Below are positions 18,106 to 26,389 of a stretch of DNA of 64,000 nt, in pieces. How positions within the stretch are numbered: the first letter of the stretch is position 1; every line of letters starts with the position of its first letter. The notes beneath the pieces are model-generated. The model made no database searches and was not told where the DNA came from. It was given only the letters and a program-made list of their open reading frames with translations. The translations under genes were made by a program, and so were the position numbers. The stretch comes from Cutibacterium modestum (lineage in GTDB: Bacteria > Actinomycetota > Actinomycetes > Propionibacteriales > Propionibacteriaceae): NCBI RefSeq assembly GCF_008326345.1, contig NZ_BJEN01000003.1:186001-250000 (forward strand), in the 5' to 3' direction.

Positions 18106-18695
18106 CACTTGTCGTCGAAGTGTCCGTGCTCGCTGAAATGCTCGTTGGTAGCACGGTTGGGTGTGCGGCATGGCAGCAATGGGGCGGCGAGGAGTTCATT
18201 GCCCCCCAGCATCTGTCTGCAGAGATTGCCCATGTCGTACGAAACCTCTCCTTGGGGCAACTCATCACCGATGCGGAGGCAATGCAGATATTGTCGGACT
18301 TCCGAGCATTCAAGGTGGAGTTGTATCCGGTGGAACCACTGATGGTGGATGCGTGGGAGATGCGGCACAACGTGTCTGCTTATGATGCGCTGTACGTGGT
18401 GCTGGCGCGTCTGTTGGGTGCGTGTCTGTTGACGCGTGACCATCGTCTGAAGCCCAGGGCTGTGCTGGGCCGTTCGCCCTTGAGGACGGACCTCACCGGA
18501 CGGGGGTCTCGGTCGATTCGTCGGGCGATCTCTTTTGGCTCCACCCCTCGGCCAACAAGGTGCGCACTAGGTCCTGAGCCTGACTGTCCTGCTCAGTCAC
18601 TGGGCGCCTCCTCGGGAAGTCTTGCTTGCTCGGCCTGCTCTGACAAAGCGGCCCGTTCCGATCTGGTTTGGGACGCCTCTAGGGGCCCTCCATGA
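18102..18695 (+). CDS. VapC-like PIN-domain toxin, altered active site and replaced C-terminus
   Basis: PIN ribonuclease toxin of the VapBC type. Recognisable up to about residue 118: TLVVEVSVLAEMLVG, EIAHVVRNLSLGQL, SAYDALYVVLARLLGACLLTRDH. The first catalytic aspartate (VVDASVL in relatives) is glutamate here (VVEVSVL), while the YDALY and TRDH acidic positions are kept. After TRDHRLKPR, near 18455, the frame runs into unrelated DNA that encodes part of another gene on the other strand, giving a 197-residue product instead of about 135. With the antitoxin also frameshifted, this pair is probably inactive. Confidence 0.55.
   Translation: MTLVVEVSVLAEMLVGSTVGCAAWQQWGGEEFIAPQHLSAEIAHVVRNLSLGQLITDAEAMQILSDFRAFKVELYPVEPLMVDAWEMRHNVSAYDALYVVLARLLGACLLTRDHRLKPRAVLGRSPLRTDLTGRGSRSIRRAISFGSTPRPTRCALGPEPDCPAQSLGASSGSLACSACSDKAARSDLVWDASRGPP
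18455..18600 (-). pseudogene. Truncated, frameshifted helix-turn-helix protein (plasmid-type)
   Basis: GTG 18600 overlaps the stop of the lipoprotein gene and opens MTEQDSQAQDLVRTLLAEGW (GTG read as M). After SQK a one-base shift continues as EIARRIDRDPRPVRSVLKGE, a helix-turn-helix of the kind found in actinobacterial plasmid and mobile-element proteins. Homology stops near 18455, where the sequence becomes the 3' part of the vapC-like gene on the other strand. This marks a recombination junction. Confidence 0.45.
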
Positions 18696-18925
18696 CACCC
18701 GTGAGGCGCAGCCGTCCGTCCTTGCCCACTTGGGTGGAGCGTCCAGGTGGCCACGCTGCTGGTGTAGACCGCTCCGGCTGACGGGGTCGGGCTGGGGGTA
18801 GCCGAGGTAACAGTCGGGGTCGGCGTGGGTGAGGGTGCGGATGCTGAACTGTTGGATTGGCAGCCACTGGCCAGGGCTGCGATCGTGATAACAGCTGCGG
18901 TCAGGGATGCGCCACGATGGTGCAT
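18593..18925 (-). CDS. Small putative lipoprotein
   Basis: ATG 18925 with a strong AAGGAGG site opens a 110-residue product. It begins with a signal peptide (MHHRGASLTAAVITIAALAS) ending in the lipobox LASGC. A low-complexity proline/threonine/serine linker (APSPTPTPTVTSATPSPTPS) and a charged end follow. The C-terminal half may contain compensating frame changes, because a neighbouring frame also looks plausible. It lies between a BTAD-like fragment and an HTH fragment, an order that may come from a Tad-pilus or plasmid gene set; that link is inference. Confidence 0.5.
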   Translation of the reverse strand: MHHRGASLTAAVITIAALASGCQSNSSASAPSPTPTPTVTSATPSPTPSAGAVYTSSVATWTLHPSGQGRTAAPHGCHGGPLEASQTRSERAALSEQAEQARLPEEAPSD

Positions 18926-18962
18926 GAGGATCCTCCTTGAATGGGGGGTAGAGCGGGGCCGG

Positions 18963-19220
18963 TCATGACGCTCTTGTGTGTGTATCGGTGACCGTATCGA
19001 TGATGCGGGTGGTGTCTTCGCCCAGGTCGACGCCCAGCCGGCGGGCGGTGGCCGACAGGTGATCGACGAGTTCGCAGACTTTGTCCATGTTCCCGGCCTG
19101 GTACTCGGTGCGTAGGCATCCGGCGACCAGGTCCTCATGATCGGGTGATACGAGGAGTCCTTGGGTCAGGGCCCACCGGGCCAACTCCACATTTCCGGCC
19201 TCCAACGCCCGATCCGTCAC
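18963..19220 (-). pseudogene. C-terminal fragment of a BTAD/TPR-like protein
   Basis: An 85-codon frame beginning just after an in-frame TAG. The sequence ALEAGNVELARWALTQGLL, then LRTEYQAGNMDKVCEL and RRLGVDLGEDTTRII, resembles the end of bacterial transcriptional-activator (BTAD) helical domains. Such domains occur in LysM/BTAD proteins at the head of actinobacterial Tad pilus loci. The N-terminal part is missing, cut off near 19215 by unrelated sequence. Confidence 0.4.
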
Positions 19221-19560
19221 CTAGAGAGCCGTATCAACGATCCGGGCCTCCATGTGGTAGATCGACTCCGACGGCGAATGCCTCGCCTTCCTCAACAACT
19301 AGTGCTGGAACAGGGCTACTCGGCCGCCCTCGTCGAAACCATGTATACCGTCGGCGTCTACACTCACCTCACCCCAAACCACACCACTGACAACGAAATC
19401 GACATCTCAGCCTCGTAAACTTCGAAAACACCGAGACTCACAGCCGCAAAACTGCTTAACCGAAGTCCACCAAAACGGATCAACCCCGCTACGGCAACAG
19501 TCAGGACATGCTAGTTTTAAGTCCAATATCGTCAGCATCTCAACACTCACAGGAGATGCC
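19221..19560. other. Remnant DNA between rearrangement junctions; possible integrase tail
   Basis: No intact gene. On the plus strand a frame ending at a TAA near 19417 contains VETMYTVGVYTHLTPNHTTD. The YTHLTP string is reminiscent of the C-terminus of tyrosine recombinases, but too little remains for a firm call. The 3' part (19420-19550) looks non-coding and holds the promoter region of the small ORF at 19561. Confidence 0.3.
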
Positions 19561-19739
19561 ATGAAGCTCACCACCACCCTTGAGCATCGCACCCGCAGCG
19601 TTCAGAGCCCGATCACCTCGGCCTTCGGCGGCGCCTCGGTCACCGTCGACCTCTTGGCCCCGGGTGGCTCGACTTGCTCCAGCGCTGGCTCTCGTCGTCC
19701 TGCTCGACGTGCGCTGTGATCAGCGTGGTCGAACACTGA
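19561..19739 (+). pseudogene. Candidate SagA-like (streptolysin-S type) modified-peptide precursor, frameshifted in the core
   Basis: ATG 19561 follows a strong AGGAG site. The frame as it stands gives 52 residues. The leader-like part ends in VDLLAPGG and is followed by STCSS. SagA precursors of thiazole/oxazole-modified peptides have the same order: leader, APGG, then a Cys/Ser/Thr-rich core. After STCSS the present frame turns arginine-rich and stops at 19719. One frame over, from 19686, the DNA reads WLSSSCSTCAVISVVEH and stops at 19739, the expected core composition. A one-base deletion near 19683 would explain this. No cyclodehydratase or dehydrogenase genes are nearby. The identification rests on composition and the APGG motif only. 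Confidence 0.35.
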
Positions 19740-19809
19740 GACACGTCCCCGAACCCGTCCTGCCGCTGTGGCCGACCGCTCTCCTTGGAGTGGTTGGCCA
19801 CAGCTCTCT

Positions 19810-20551
19810 TCAGCGACGCTTCCCAAACTCGTGGGAGCCCCAGAGATATGCCACGACCATCCCGCCAAAGGCGATAGCCCATGCGATGACAGCTGAGCCG
19901 GTGAGATCACCTCGCTCGAACTGATCACGCGTGCCTGACACGAGGTACCAGAGCGGATTGAAGCGAGCGACGGCTCCGATCCAGCGCGGGGCGAAGGACA
20001 GCGGCAGCATGATCCCCGATAGCAGGAGGAGGGGCAGCAGGGCGACATTGAAGATCGCGGACAAGGCTGCTTCGCTCTTAGTCCGCAGCGCCAGAGCGTA
20101 GGACATGCCAGAGAACGTGGCCCCGGTTCCGGTGACCGTGATGATGAGGGTGGAAGACTGGGCCTAGCACCGAGAACGACCCCGAGCAGTACCACCAGCA
20201 GGATTGGCGCACTCATGAGCACCACGTCGCTGCCGATTCGCCCCCCGATCGCTGCGCGGCCAGTGAGGGGGTGCTCCATATGCGTTCCAAGATTCCGAGT
20301 CGATACTCCAAGATGATCGACAGCCCCGAGAACGCGCCGATGGTCATGGCGATCTGGAGGCAGAGTCCACTCACGTACAGCGCATACGAGCGGCCCTGTG
20401 TCAAGTGTTGCGCCATGTTCACCGAGGCGACGAAGAGTGGCCCGAACAACACGATGTACACGAGCGGTTGAACGAATGACAACGCGAAATCACGGCGATT
20501 GCGCGCCGCCAACGTCAGATACCTGCGGAAGCATGCCGTCATGCGGTCCAT
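19810..20551 (-). pseudogene. ABC-2 type permease broken by two frameshifts
   Basis: Three consecutive reading frames on the minus strand make up one ABC-2 permease of about 247 residues. Piece 1 (from 20551) starts MDRMTACFRRYLTLAARNRR and runs to LEYRLGILER. Piece 2 (from about 20279) has the hydrophobic APILLVVLLGVVLGA. Piece 3 (from about 20160 to 19810) has VALLPLLLLSGIMLPLSF and NPLWYLVSGTRDQFE. The shifts fall near 20275 and 20165. It is the membrane partner of the intact ATPase at 20539-21519, which it overlaps by 13 bases. Confidence 0.7.
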
Positions 20552-21519
20552 TCTCCTTCTGATGCGGACGGGGTCGAGGTCAGCGCCAGGAATGCCTCAT
20601 TGAGGGATGGTTTGCGAACGGCGACCGCCAACGCACGGATGCCATGGCCCTCCAAAGCCTGCAGTGCCGCCGTGACCACTCGATCCGGCGACGGGGCCGG
20701 CACTACGACCTTGCCGGACACCGCATAGACGTCTGGGGAGATTGGTTGCAGTGCTTGGGTCGCCTCACTTAGTCGCTCCCTTGGAACCATGATCGAGACA
20801 CTGCCGGTGGAGTACGTGGATTGCAGCTCTTCCGGGGTGCCTGACGCGATGACCGTGCCATGGTTGATGACGCTCACATTGGAGAGCTGCTGCGCGACTT
20901 CGTCGATGTAATGCGTGGTCACAAGGAAGGCTGCATCGGACTCCCGCCTAGCCGAGCCCACCGTCTCCCACAGGGATAGACGCGTGGCCGGGTCGAGCCC
21001 GAGAGTCGGTTCGTCCAGGAGGATCACCGCCGGCTCGTGCAGCAGTGCCATACCCACTTCGACGACACGTCGTTGCCCACCGGACAGGCGGTCTACGTTC
21101 CAGTCGAGCAGGTAGCCACAATGGAGCATCTCGGTGACTCTTTCAACGCGCCGCGCAGCCTCGCGGTCCCCCAGACCGAAGCAACGGACATGAAAGGTCA
21201 TCTCTTCGCGGCACGTCAGTCCGTACTGCAGGCCGCCCTTCTGCGAAACGTACCCCAGCAACGACCTCGGGTTCCGACTCTCGTTGCCGGGCCATTCGAT
21301 CGTCCCAGAGTCTGCCGACAGGAGCCCTGCAATGATCCTGACCAAGGTGGTCTTTCCTGCACCGTTGGGACCGAACAGACTGAGCATCTCACCGCGACCG
21401 AGCTCAAGCGAGACCCCGTTGAGAGCGGGGACCTGGTACCCGCCCCGGACCTTGTACTTCTTGACGAGATTCCTGATGGACAGGGTCGTGGGAACAGGCG
21501 AGGAGGCGTTCGCGTCCAC
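20539..21519 (-). CDS. ABC transporter ATP-binding protein (DrrA/NodI type)
   Basis: 326 residues. Walker A FGPNGAGKTTLVRI, Q-loop YVSQKGG, signature LSGGQRRVVEVGMALL, Walker B VILLDEPTLGLDP and switch LVTTHYIDE are all present. A C-terminal extension of about 100 residues, as in DrrA-type ATPases, follows. The gene is intact and starts 10 bases after the EXLDI gene. Its permease partner is frameshifted, so the transporter is probably non-functional unless another permease substitutes. A SagG-like role for the neighbouring SagA-like gene is possible but is only positional inference. Confidence 0.85.
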   Translation of the reverse strand: MDANASSPVPTTLSIRNLVKKYKVRGGYQVPALNGVSLELGRGEMLSLFGPNGAGKTTLVRIIAGLLSADSGTIEWPGNESRNPRSLLGYVSQKGGLQYGLTCREEMTFHVRCFGLGDREAARRVERVTEMLHCGYLLDWNVDRLSGGQRRVVEVGMALLHEPAVILLDEPTLGLDPATRLSLWETVGSARRESDAAFLVTTHYIDEVAQQLSNVSVINHGTVIASGTPEELQSTYSTGSVSIMVPRERLSEATQALQPISPDVYAVSGKVVVPAPSPDRVVTAALQALEGHGIRALAVAVRKPSLNEAFLALTSTPSASEGEWTA

Positions 21520-21528
21520 CGTCCCCCC

Positions 21529-22035
21529 TCAGATGTCCAGAACCTGGTAGGGCACGACTCGCATTGCCGACTCCACCCGATCAGCAAGGTCGGTATCGGC
21601 GGTGCGCAGCTCGTCCAAGTCTGCGAAGACGGCGAGGGTGCGGTCCCCAGCCGTCCAGAAGTTCCTGTCCCAGGTCTCCGGATGAGACCAGAGATTCTCT
21701 CTCCCCTCGGCCCAACCAGGCAGGGAACGCTGAACCTTGGACACAACGGCGATCTGGCTCTTGGCCGTTACGTACACGGTGTCGACACGGTGGCCCTGTT
21801 TGTGGTCCCGTTGCACCCGCGCCAGTCGTCTACCCATGAAAGAGACACGGCGATCAACACCCTCACTGCGCAGGTCCACCTCGATCTGCTTGAGACTCGC
21901 CGCCACAAGCCGACGGCGTTGGACGTACTCATGCAAGGCCTCACTGACCGCCGGCGACAATCCTCCCGCTATCTCGGCCGCCTCGCGGAACAAAGCCTGG
22001 TCTTTGTCAGACACGTACACGTTTCGAGTAGGCAT
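21529..22035 (-). CDS. EXLDI family protein
   Basis: 168 residues from ATG 22035; in-frame ATGs at 22041 and 22053 are alternatives. The N-terminal segment MPTRNVYVSDKDQALFREAA begins like a small DNA-binding or helical module. The protein ends with QVLDI, fitting the E-x-L-D-I type C-terminal motif that names this uncharacterised family. Members are known to sit beside ABC transporter ATPase/permease pairs, which is the case here. Function is not established. The AT-rich ACTATGCACATAT stretch around the start region could be an operator. Confidence 0.65.
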   Translation of the reverse strand: MPTRNVYVSDKDQALFREAAEIAGGLSPAVSEALHEYVQRRRLVAASLKQIEVDLRSEGVDRRVSFMGRRLARVQRDHKQGHRVDTVYVTAKSQIAVVSKVQRSLPGWAEGRENLWSHPETWDRNFWTAGDRTLAVFADLDELRTADTDLADRVESAMRVVPYQVLDI

Positions 22036-22294
22036 GAACATAACTATGCACATATCATTCTGGACTGGTCAAGACCCCCGGGTACTGAGCCGGTTTCCTG
22101 CTAGGGTTCGAAGCGTTAGGCCTGAAGGGCGACAACCGGCGGTCATGTCTACAGTGCCTTGTGGTCTGGTCAAGGCCAGTTCTGCCATCACGTCCTACCG
22201 TTCGCAGAGTTCCGGCGCCGAGGGCGTCGGATTCCGCACCAACCAGTAACGAATTCACTGCAATCAAATAACAACAGAAAAAAGGTAAGACGAG

Positions 22295-22516
22295 ATGTCT
22301 ACAACTAATCCGACCCGTGTGGTCACCGGCGAAGTCCGCCTGTCCTACACCAACATCTTCGAGGCGAAGAGTATCCAGGGCGGAAAGCCCAAGTACTCCG
22401 TCAGCGTGATCATCCCGAAGGGCGAGCGGGTGACGGGAATCGAACCCGCATATCCAGCTCGGGAATCCGATCCACGGTTGGATTCAGGCGTGCCGACGAG
22501 CTTATGGGAGCGGTGA
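22295..22516 (+). pseudogene. 5' stub of a phage DUF2815-type (ssDNA-binding) gene fused to a tRNA-derived att site
   Basis: ATG 22295 (AAGG upstream) opens MSTTNPTRVVTGEVRLSYTN, and the next residues (ending VSVIIPKG) match the start of phage DUF2815 proteins, which lie beside DNA replication genes in siphophages. Homology stops at about 22423, exactly where the 42-base tRNA-Gly fragment begins. The frame then runs on without meaning to 22516. Just upstream, a frame ending at 22249 could be the tail of the preceding phage gene. This is the scar of a deleted or displaced prophage. Confidence 0.55.
22424..22465 (+). repeat. attL-like direct repeat of the tRNA-Gly 3' end
   Basis: The 42 bases beginning GAGCGGGTGACGGGAATCG match 39 of 42 bases of 27903-27944, the 3' half of the tRNA-Gly gene, in the same orientation. 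The two copies bracket about 5.5 kb. Such duplicated tRNA ends are the hallmark of site-specific integration by a tyrosine recombinase. No integrase gene remains inside the island. Confidence 0.75.
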
Positions 22517-22891
22517 CGTGACCGTTGATGGCCGGCTACAACCGATGGATTAGGCGCGATTGGGCACGGCGCGACGGCTGCTGTTCGAATAATTTCAGGT
22601 CGTGACAAGCTCGCACCACCCCGACCGTTATCCGGACTATCTCAACAACGAGCAGCACTCTCTGTGAAATGGACTGACGCCTACCTGCAACGACATCGGG
22701 GAACCAGACCACCGAGCCACGACTTTGCCGAAGCCCTGCGCCTATCCAACCGAGCCTTACGAACAGTCCAATGGTAACTTTCGGCTACACTTTTGGGCCT
22801 AACATTGACGAGCTCTCAGATGTTCAGTAGCCCCCTGCAAGGGAATCACAATTGGAAGATTCCTCGATATTATCTCAGTGAGGAGAAAGAC
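22466..22891 (+). other. Non-functional stretch with a C-terminal gene remnant
   Basis: No intact gene. From about 22605 to a TAA at 22775-22777 the plus strand reads a coding-like tail (GLSQQRAALSVKWTDAYLQR, then HDFAEALRLSNRALRTVQW) with no start. It is an unrecognised 3' end, perhaps of a replication or mobilisation gene. The AT-richer 22780-22880 portion should contain the bacteriocin promoter, but no convincing -35/-10 pair was found. Confidence 0.3.
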
Positions 22892-23152
22892 ACGCGTAAG
22901 GTGCTAGGGATTGCTGCAGCGGTGGCGGTCTTCGTTGGAGTGGGTACGCTTCCGGCATTGGCTTGGGACAACGCTGGTGGAGGGTTGTGGGATCATGGAT
23001 CGGATATGTCGAGCGTCTGGTCTAATTATTATCACCGGACCTCTAACCATGGATCCACGGCAGCGGGCAACGAGGTCAAGTACTCCGGATGTAAGCGCCC
23101 CACGGTGACGTCGCATGCATCGGCGCCGCTCTCCTGGTACAAGACGGTATAG
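22892..23152 (+). CDS. Lactococcin 972 family bacteriocin precursor
   Basis: Secreted lipid-II-targeting bacteriocin family. A signal peptide (VLGIAAAVAVFVGVGTLPALA) precedes a mature part of about 62 residues starting WDNAGGGLWDHG. The segment SSVWSNYYHRTSNHGSTA matches the lactococcin 972 pattern SSAYSNYHHGSKTHSATV (recalled family sequence). The start is unusual: AGGAG at 22881-22885 is correctly spaced for the ACG at 22892-22894, where relatives have ATG (M-R-K-V-L). The next legal start, GTG 22901, is 15 bases from AGGAG and would trim the charged N-terminus. The membrane protein and ABC ATPase that usually accompany such genes follow. Confidence 0.75.
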   Translation, partial: TRKVLGIAAAVAVFVGVGTLPALAWDNAGGGLWDHGSDMSSVWSNYYHRTSNHGSTAAGNEVKYSGCKRPTVTSHASAPLSWYKTV

Positions 23153-23298
23153 TCACTGCTGAGAGGCTGATTTACAGCTGATCCGGCGCTCGGCTGTTTG
23201 GTGCCAGAGACGTATGTGTCGCCCCGTCGAGAATTGGATAACCATGGCGGGGTGACTTTCTATTATATCGTTGTTAACTTTCTATGTAAGCGAGAAAA

Positions 23299-25366
23299 AT
23301 GCCATCCCGGGTCCTGAAATTCAGCTTCGTATTCATGCTCATTCTTACCTTGGGTATGGCATTCGCAGTGTTGCGAGACTATGACGGTCAGACTCTCACC
23401 GGATGCCATTACTCCCTGATTGTAGATGGGCCGTTGAAGAGGGTTGAGGATTCCTTTAAGGGCCTTGTATCAAAGCTGCAATCCTTTTCGGAGAATCATT
23501 CCGTAATGATTGCGAAGCGTGACATTGGACTGGATGAGACTCAGGCTGCCAGAGTGGTTTACGTGACTTCGGGGTCCTCTTTGGGACGCGAGTGGCTGGG
23601 GGAGGGTTATCCCAGTGTGAACACCGATCTGACCACAGTGGTTAAACCGATTGCCGATGTAGCCGTATTGGATCCCCGTGGGATCTATCTGACGACGGCG
23701 AGTAGAGTACAGACGGAAGAGATTGCCTCCATTTTTCAAGAAGCTGGACTGGGCGTCCAAGTCGAAAATGAACGATCGGTTCAAAGAATTGTGGGATTTT
23801 ATTTCCACAGCGGTCCCTTTGCGATTTTGATTGCAACAATTGCTGTATGCTCTGCGATCTTTCTTCTCGGGGCCCTAATTTTAGATCTGCGACGCTATAC
23901 GACTCAAGTGCTCAACGGATGGAGCATTGGTAATATTGTCGCCTCCGATGGCATTTGTATTGCGAGGGTTTGCCTACTTTGGCTGTTGGTGCTAGGTGCC
24001 ATTTCATTCGGGGGCCTGGTGATTTTTAGTGGTGTCACTGCGGCAACGATCTTGGTATTCCTCTGGTTGGGAATGTTTATTCCCGGGGCCCTTCTCCTAC
24101 TTGTCTTGGAGAGAGTTTCCCTAGGAATTATCTTTTCTGACAGTATCGGGACCCTACTTAAGGGCGGGGTTAATTCAAAGTACCTGGTAATACTTTTGAG
24201 GGGCATCCAAGTCTTATGTATCTGTATAGCCATTTCGTTGAGTAATAGTCTAGCTGCCGGAGTTGCTCAGGCTAACTCGATTGCAAGATCAAACGCTGAC
24301 TGGGAAAGATTTGCTCACCTAGCGGTAGTTGGGCTGAAGACGGCACAGTCTGTTGATGGTGACATGCCGGTACAGGTGGGGTCTTATGGCGCTCGTGAGC
24401 TGACGTCTGGGCGAGCCGTTCTCGCGCTCAACTCTGACCCCCAGGCCAGCTTAGGTGAGGTACCCTCGAGCTTTTCCGGATGGAAGGTGCTCGTGGTGAA
24501 CGACACTTACCTGCGTGTGAGCGGAATGTCCAAGGGGTGGGGTGTAGACGAAGATAGTTCCGACGTTCAAGTGCTTACTCCGAGAGGTTTCTTGGGAACT
24601 GATAGCGAAAATTGACCGCGTGGTACGGCCACTTCTGCCGTTGGTGAAAAATAGCCCGAGTCGTTTGGGTGTCCATGTTGTACGGTCTACCCGAGCGTTT
24701 AGTGCAGTGACTATCGGCGCGGTTCCCCCTATCGGCTCTGTCGGAGAGTCGTCATCTCGTTACGCGCGGACCATCATCGCGGTGCTACCTGAGAAATTTG
24801 GAAAACTCTCGCCTAATGATGTGATGGCAATGATTAGTAACGGATCAATCTTGTTTACGAGCGCACGCAAGGTGGTTGATGACGTGTCTCAGGATGCTGG
24901 CTTGACGAGATATGTTTCCTCAGTAACTCCGCTGCAGAGTGTTGCTCTCAAGAAGGAGGAGGATCTGTTGAATTCGAACTCTCAACTGCTCGCGGCGCTA
25001 CTCTTATCGATTTCAGCCCTGCTGGGTATGTCCCTGGCCAACGACATCGTGTATTTCAAAATTTCCAGGCAACGTATTAAGGCGCAGCTGATGAATGGCT
25101 GGTTCAGTATAAGAATGCACTGGCTATTTGAATGCACTGAGTTGCTCTTGGTGAGTGCTGTGATTTATTGGCAATATTATCGACAGCACTCTTATGGGGT
25201 GATTTTAGCTAATCCACAATCGACATCATTTGCCTATTTCAAGGCAAGCCTTGCGGTGAGTAGGTGGGCTGTACCTGGAGCTGTTGCTGTCTCGCTTATC
25301 TCCCTTCTGGGTGCTGGGGGTGCCTTAGTGCTTGGAACTCGGCGCATTCTGCGCAATAAGTTCTGA
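23299..25366 (+). pseudogene. Bacteriocin-associated integral membrane protein (lactococcin 972 group), frameshifted
   Basis: Two abutting frames, 23299-24615 (438 codons) and 24620-25366 (248 codons), together give about 690 residues. That is the usual length of the large membrane protein encoded next to lactococcin-972-type bacteriocins and proposed to act in immunity or export. Part 1 has an N-terminal membrane helix, an extracytoplasmic domain and four hydrophobic segments (about residues 170-325). Part 2 has a soluble region and three more helices, one being LLAALLLSISALLGMSLA. At the junction the run GAAAATTGA ends part 1; removing one A restores a single frame (S-E-I-D-R-V-V-R-P). Confidence 0.65.
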
Positions 25367-25414
25367 GAAGCCCGATGTTTATTGGTTGTCTTTGAGGTAG
25401 AGAGAGGGAATTCT

Positions 25415-26053
25415 ATGAGTCTTGGCGTCGAAAATCTAAGTAAGAGTTTTGGCTCGAGGGAGCTGTGGCGGGGAATATCCTTTGAAGTCTCTCGAGGGAA
25501 GATTTTTGGGATCACTGGCCCGAGTGGAGGTGGGAAGACCACGCTCCTGAACTGTCTCGGAGCACTAGAAAAACCTACGAGCGGGAATATTTTTCTGAAT
25601 GGCAGGCGTATATCGGGTTTGAGTGTGCGTAAATCCAGAAGGCTTTGGGCTAAAGACATCGGTTTTCTATTTCAGGACTACGCCCTGGTAGATCGCATGA
25701 ACGTCCGTTCGAATGTTTCTATGGGTGTTCCCCATTTGATAGGTAGACGAGGCTTGGATGATGGAATCAGCTCAGCGCTGGCGGGTGTGGGGCTGCCAGG
25801 ATGTGGGGTGAACCCTACCTATCAGCTTTCAGGGGGTGAGCAGCAGCGTGTTGCTCTTGCTCGTCTTATGCTCAAGAGCCCGTCCCTAGTGCTTGCGGAT
25901 GAGCCGACTGGTTCTCTCGACGCGTTGAATGAGGAGATGGTATTGAAGCATCTTCGGTCATTTGCTAAGCAGGGATCCATGGTGGTTGTCGCGTCGCATA
26001 GCAACTCTGTTTTGGAGTGCTGTGACCAAGTGCTGGAGGTTGGCCTCCATTAA
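25415..26053 (+). CDS. ABC transporter ATP-binding protein of the bacteriocin cluster
   Basis: 212 residues from ATG 25415, behind GAGAGAGGG. LolD/MacB-like ATPase: Walker A GPSGGGKTTLLNCLG, Q-loop LFQDYALV, signature LSGGEQQRVALARLML, Walker B LVLADEPTGSLD, and VVVASHS. ATPases of this type form the third gene of lactococcin 972 loci. It probably pairs with the membrane protein just upstream to export the bacteriocin or remove it from the producing cell's membrane. Codon use is AT-richer than in the core genes, consistent with transfer. Confidence 0.85.
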   Translation: MSLGVENLSKSFGSRELWRGISFEVSRGKIFGITGPSGGGKTTLLNCLGALEKPTSGNIFLNGRRISGLSVRKSRRLWAKDIGFLFQDYALVDRMNVRSNVSMGVPHLIGRRGLDDGISSALAGVGLPGCGVNPTYQLSGGEQQRVALARLMLKSPSLVLADEPTGSLDALNEEMVLKHLRSFAKQGSMVVVASHSNSVLECCDQVLEVGLH

Positions 26054-26389
26054 GGGTGCCTTCAAGATCCCGGCAAAGTTGTGGCGAAATGACATTCTCG
26101 CGTTCGGCAACCACTCATTTTAGTAGCGGACCGACATGGGTGAGTAATGGCTGCTTCGAACATCTGTGCGGGATTGTTTTCGGCTTCTGGGGCTCCACCC
26201 GCTACATCTCGAGGTCCATACTTGAGGATGGGTATTCACGCGTAAACTGCACCTTCATCTGTGAACAGTATCTGATGGATTTTTTCATTGTATTGTAAAA
26301 GGAAGTTTCTTTATTGACCGCCTTCTGTGTAGCTGGGAACGTTTCCGTGTATTGGCTGGATCTTGGTTCTGTACGGATGCTCAAGGAAG
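26054..26389. other. Stretch without a gene at the end of the bacteriocin cluster
   Basis: AT-rich, with stops in all frames of any length. A possible hairpin followed by T-runs around 26277-26312 (TTTTTTCATTGTATTGTAAAA) may end the bacteriocin transcript. Confidence 0.25.

Noticed and set aside
22424-22465. A second tRNA-Gly gene
   Set aside because: Only the 3' half is present; there is no acceptor 5' strand or D-arm, so it is an att-type fragment.
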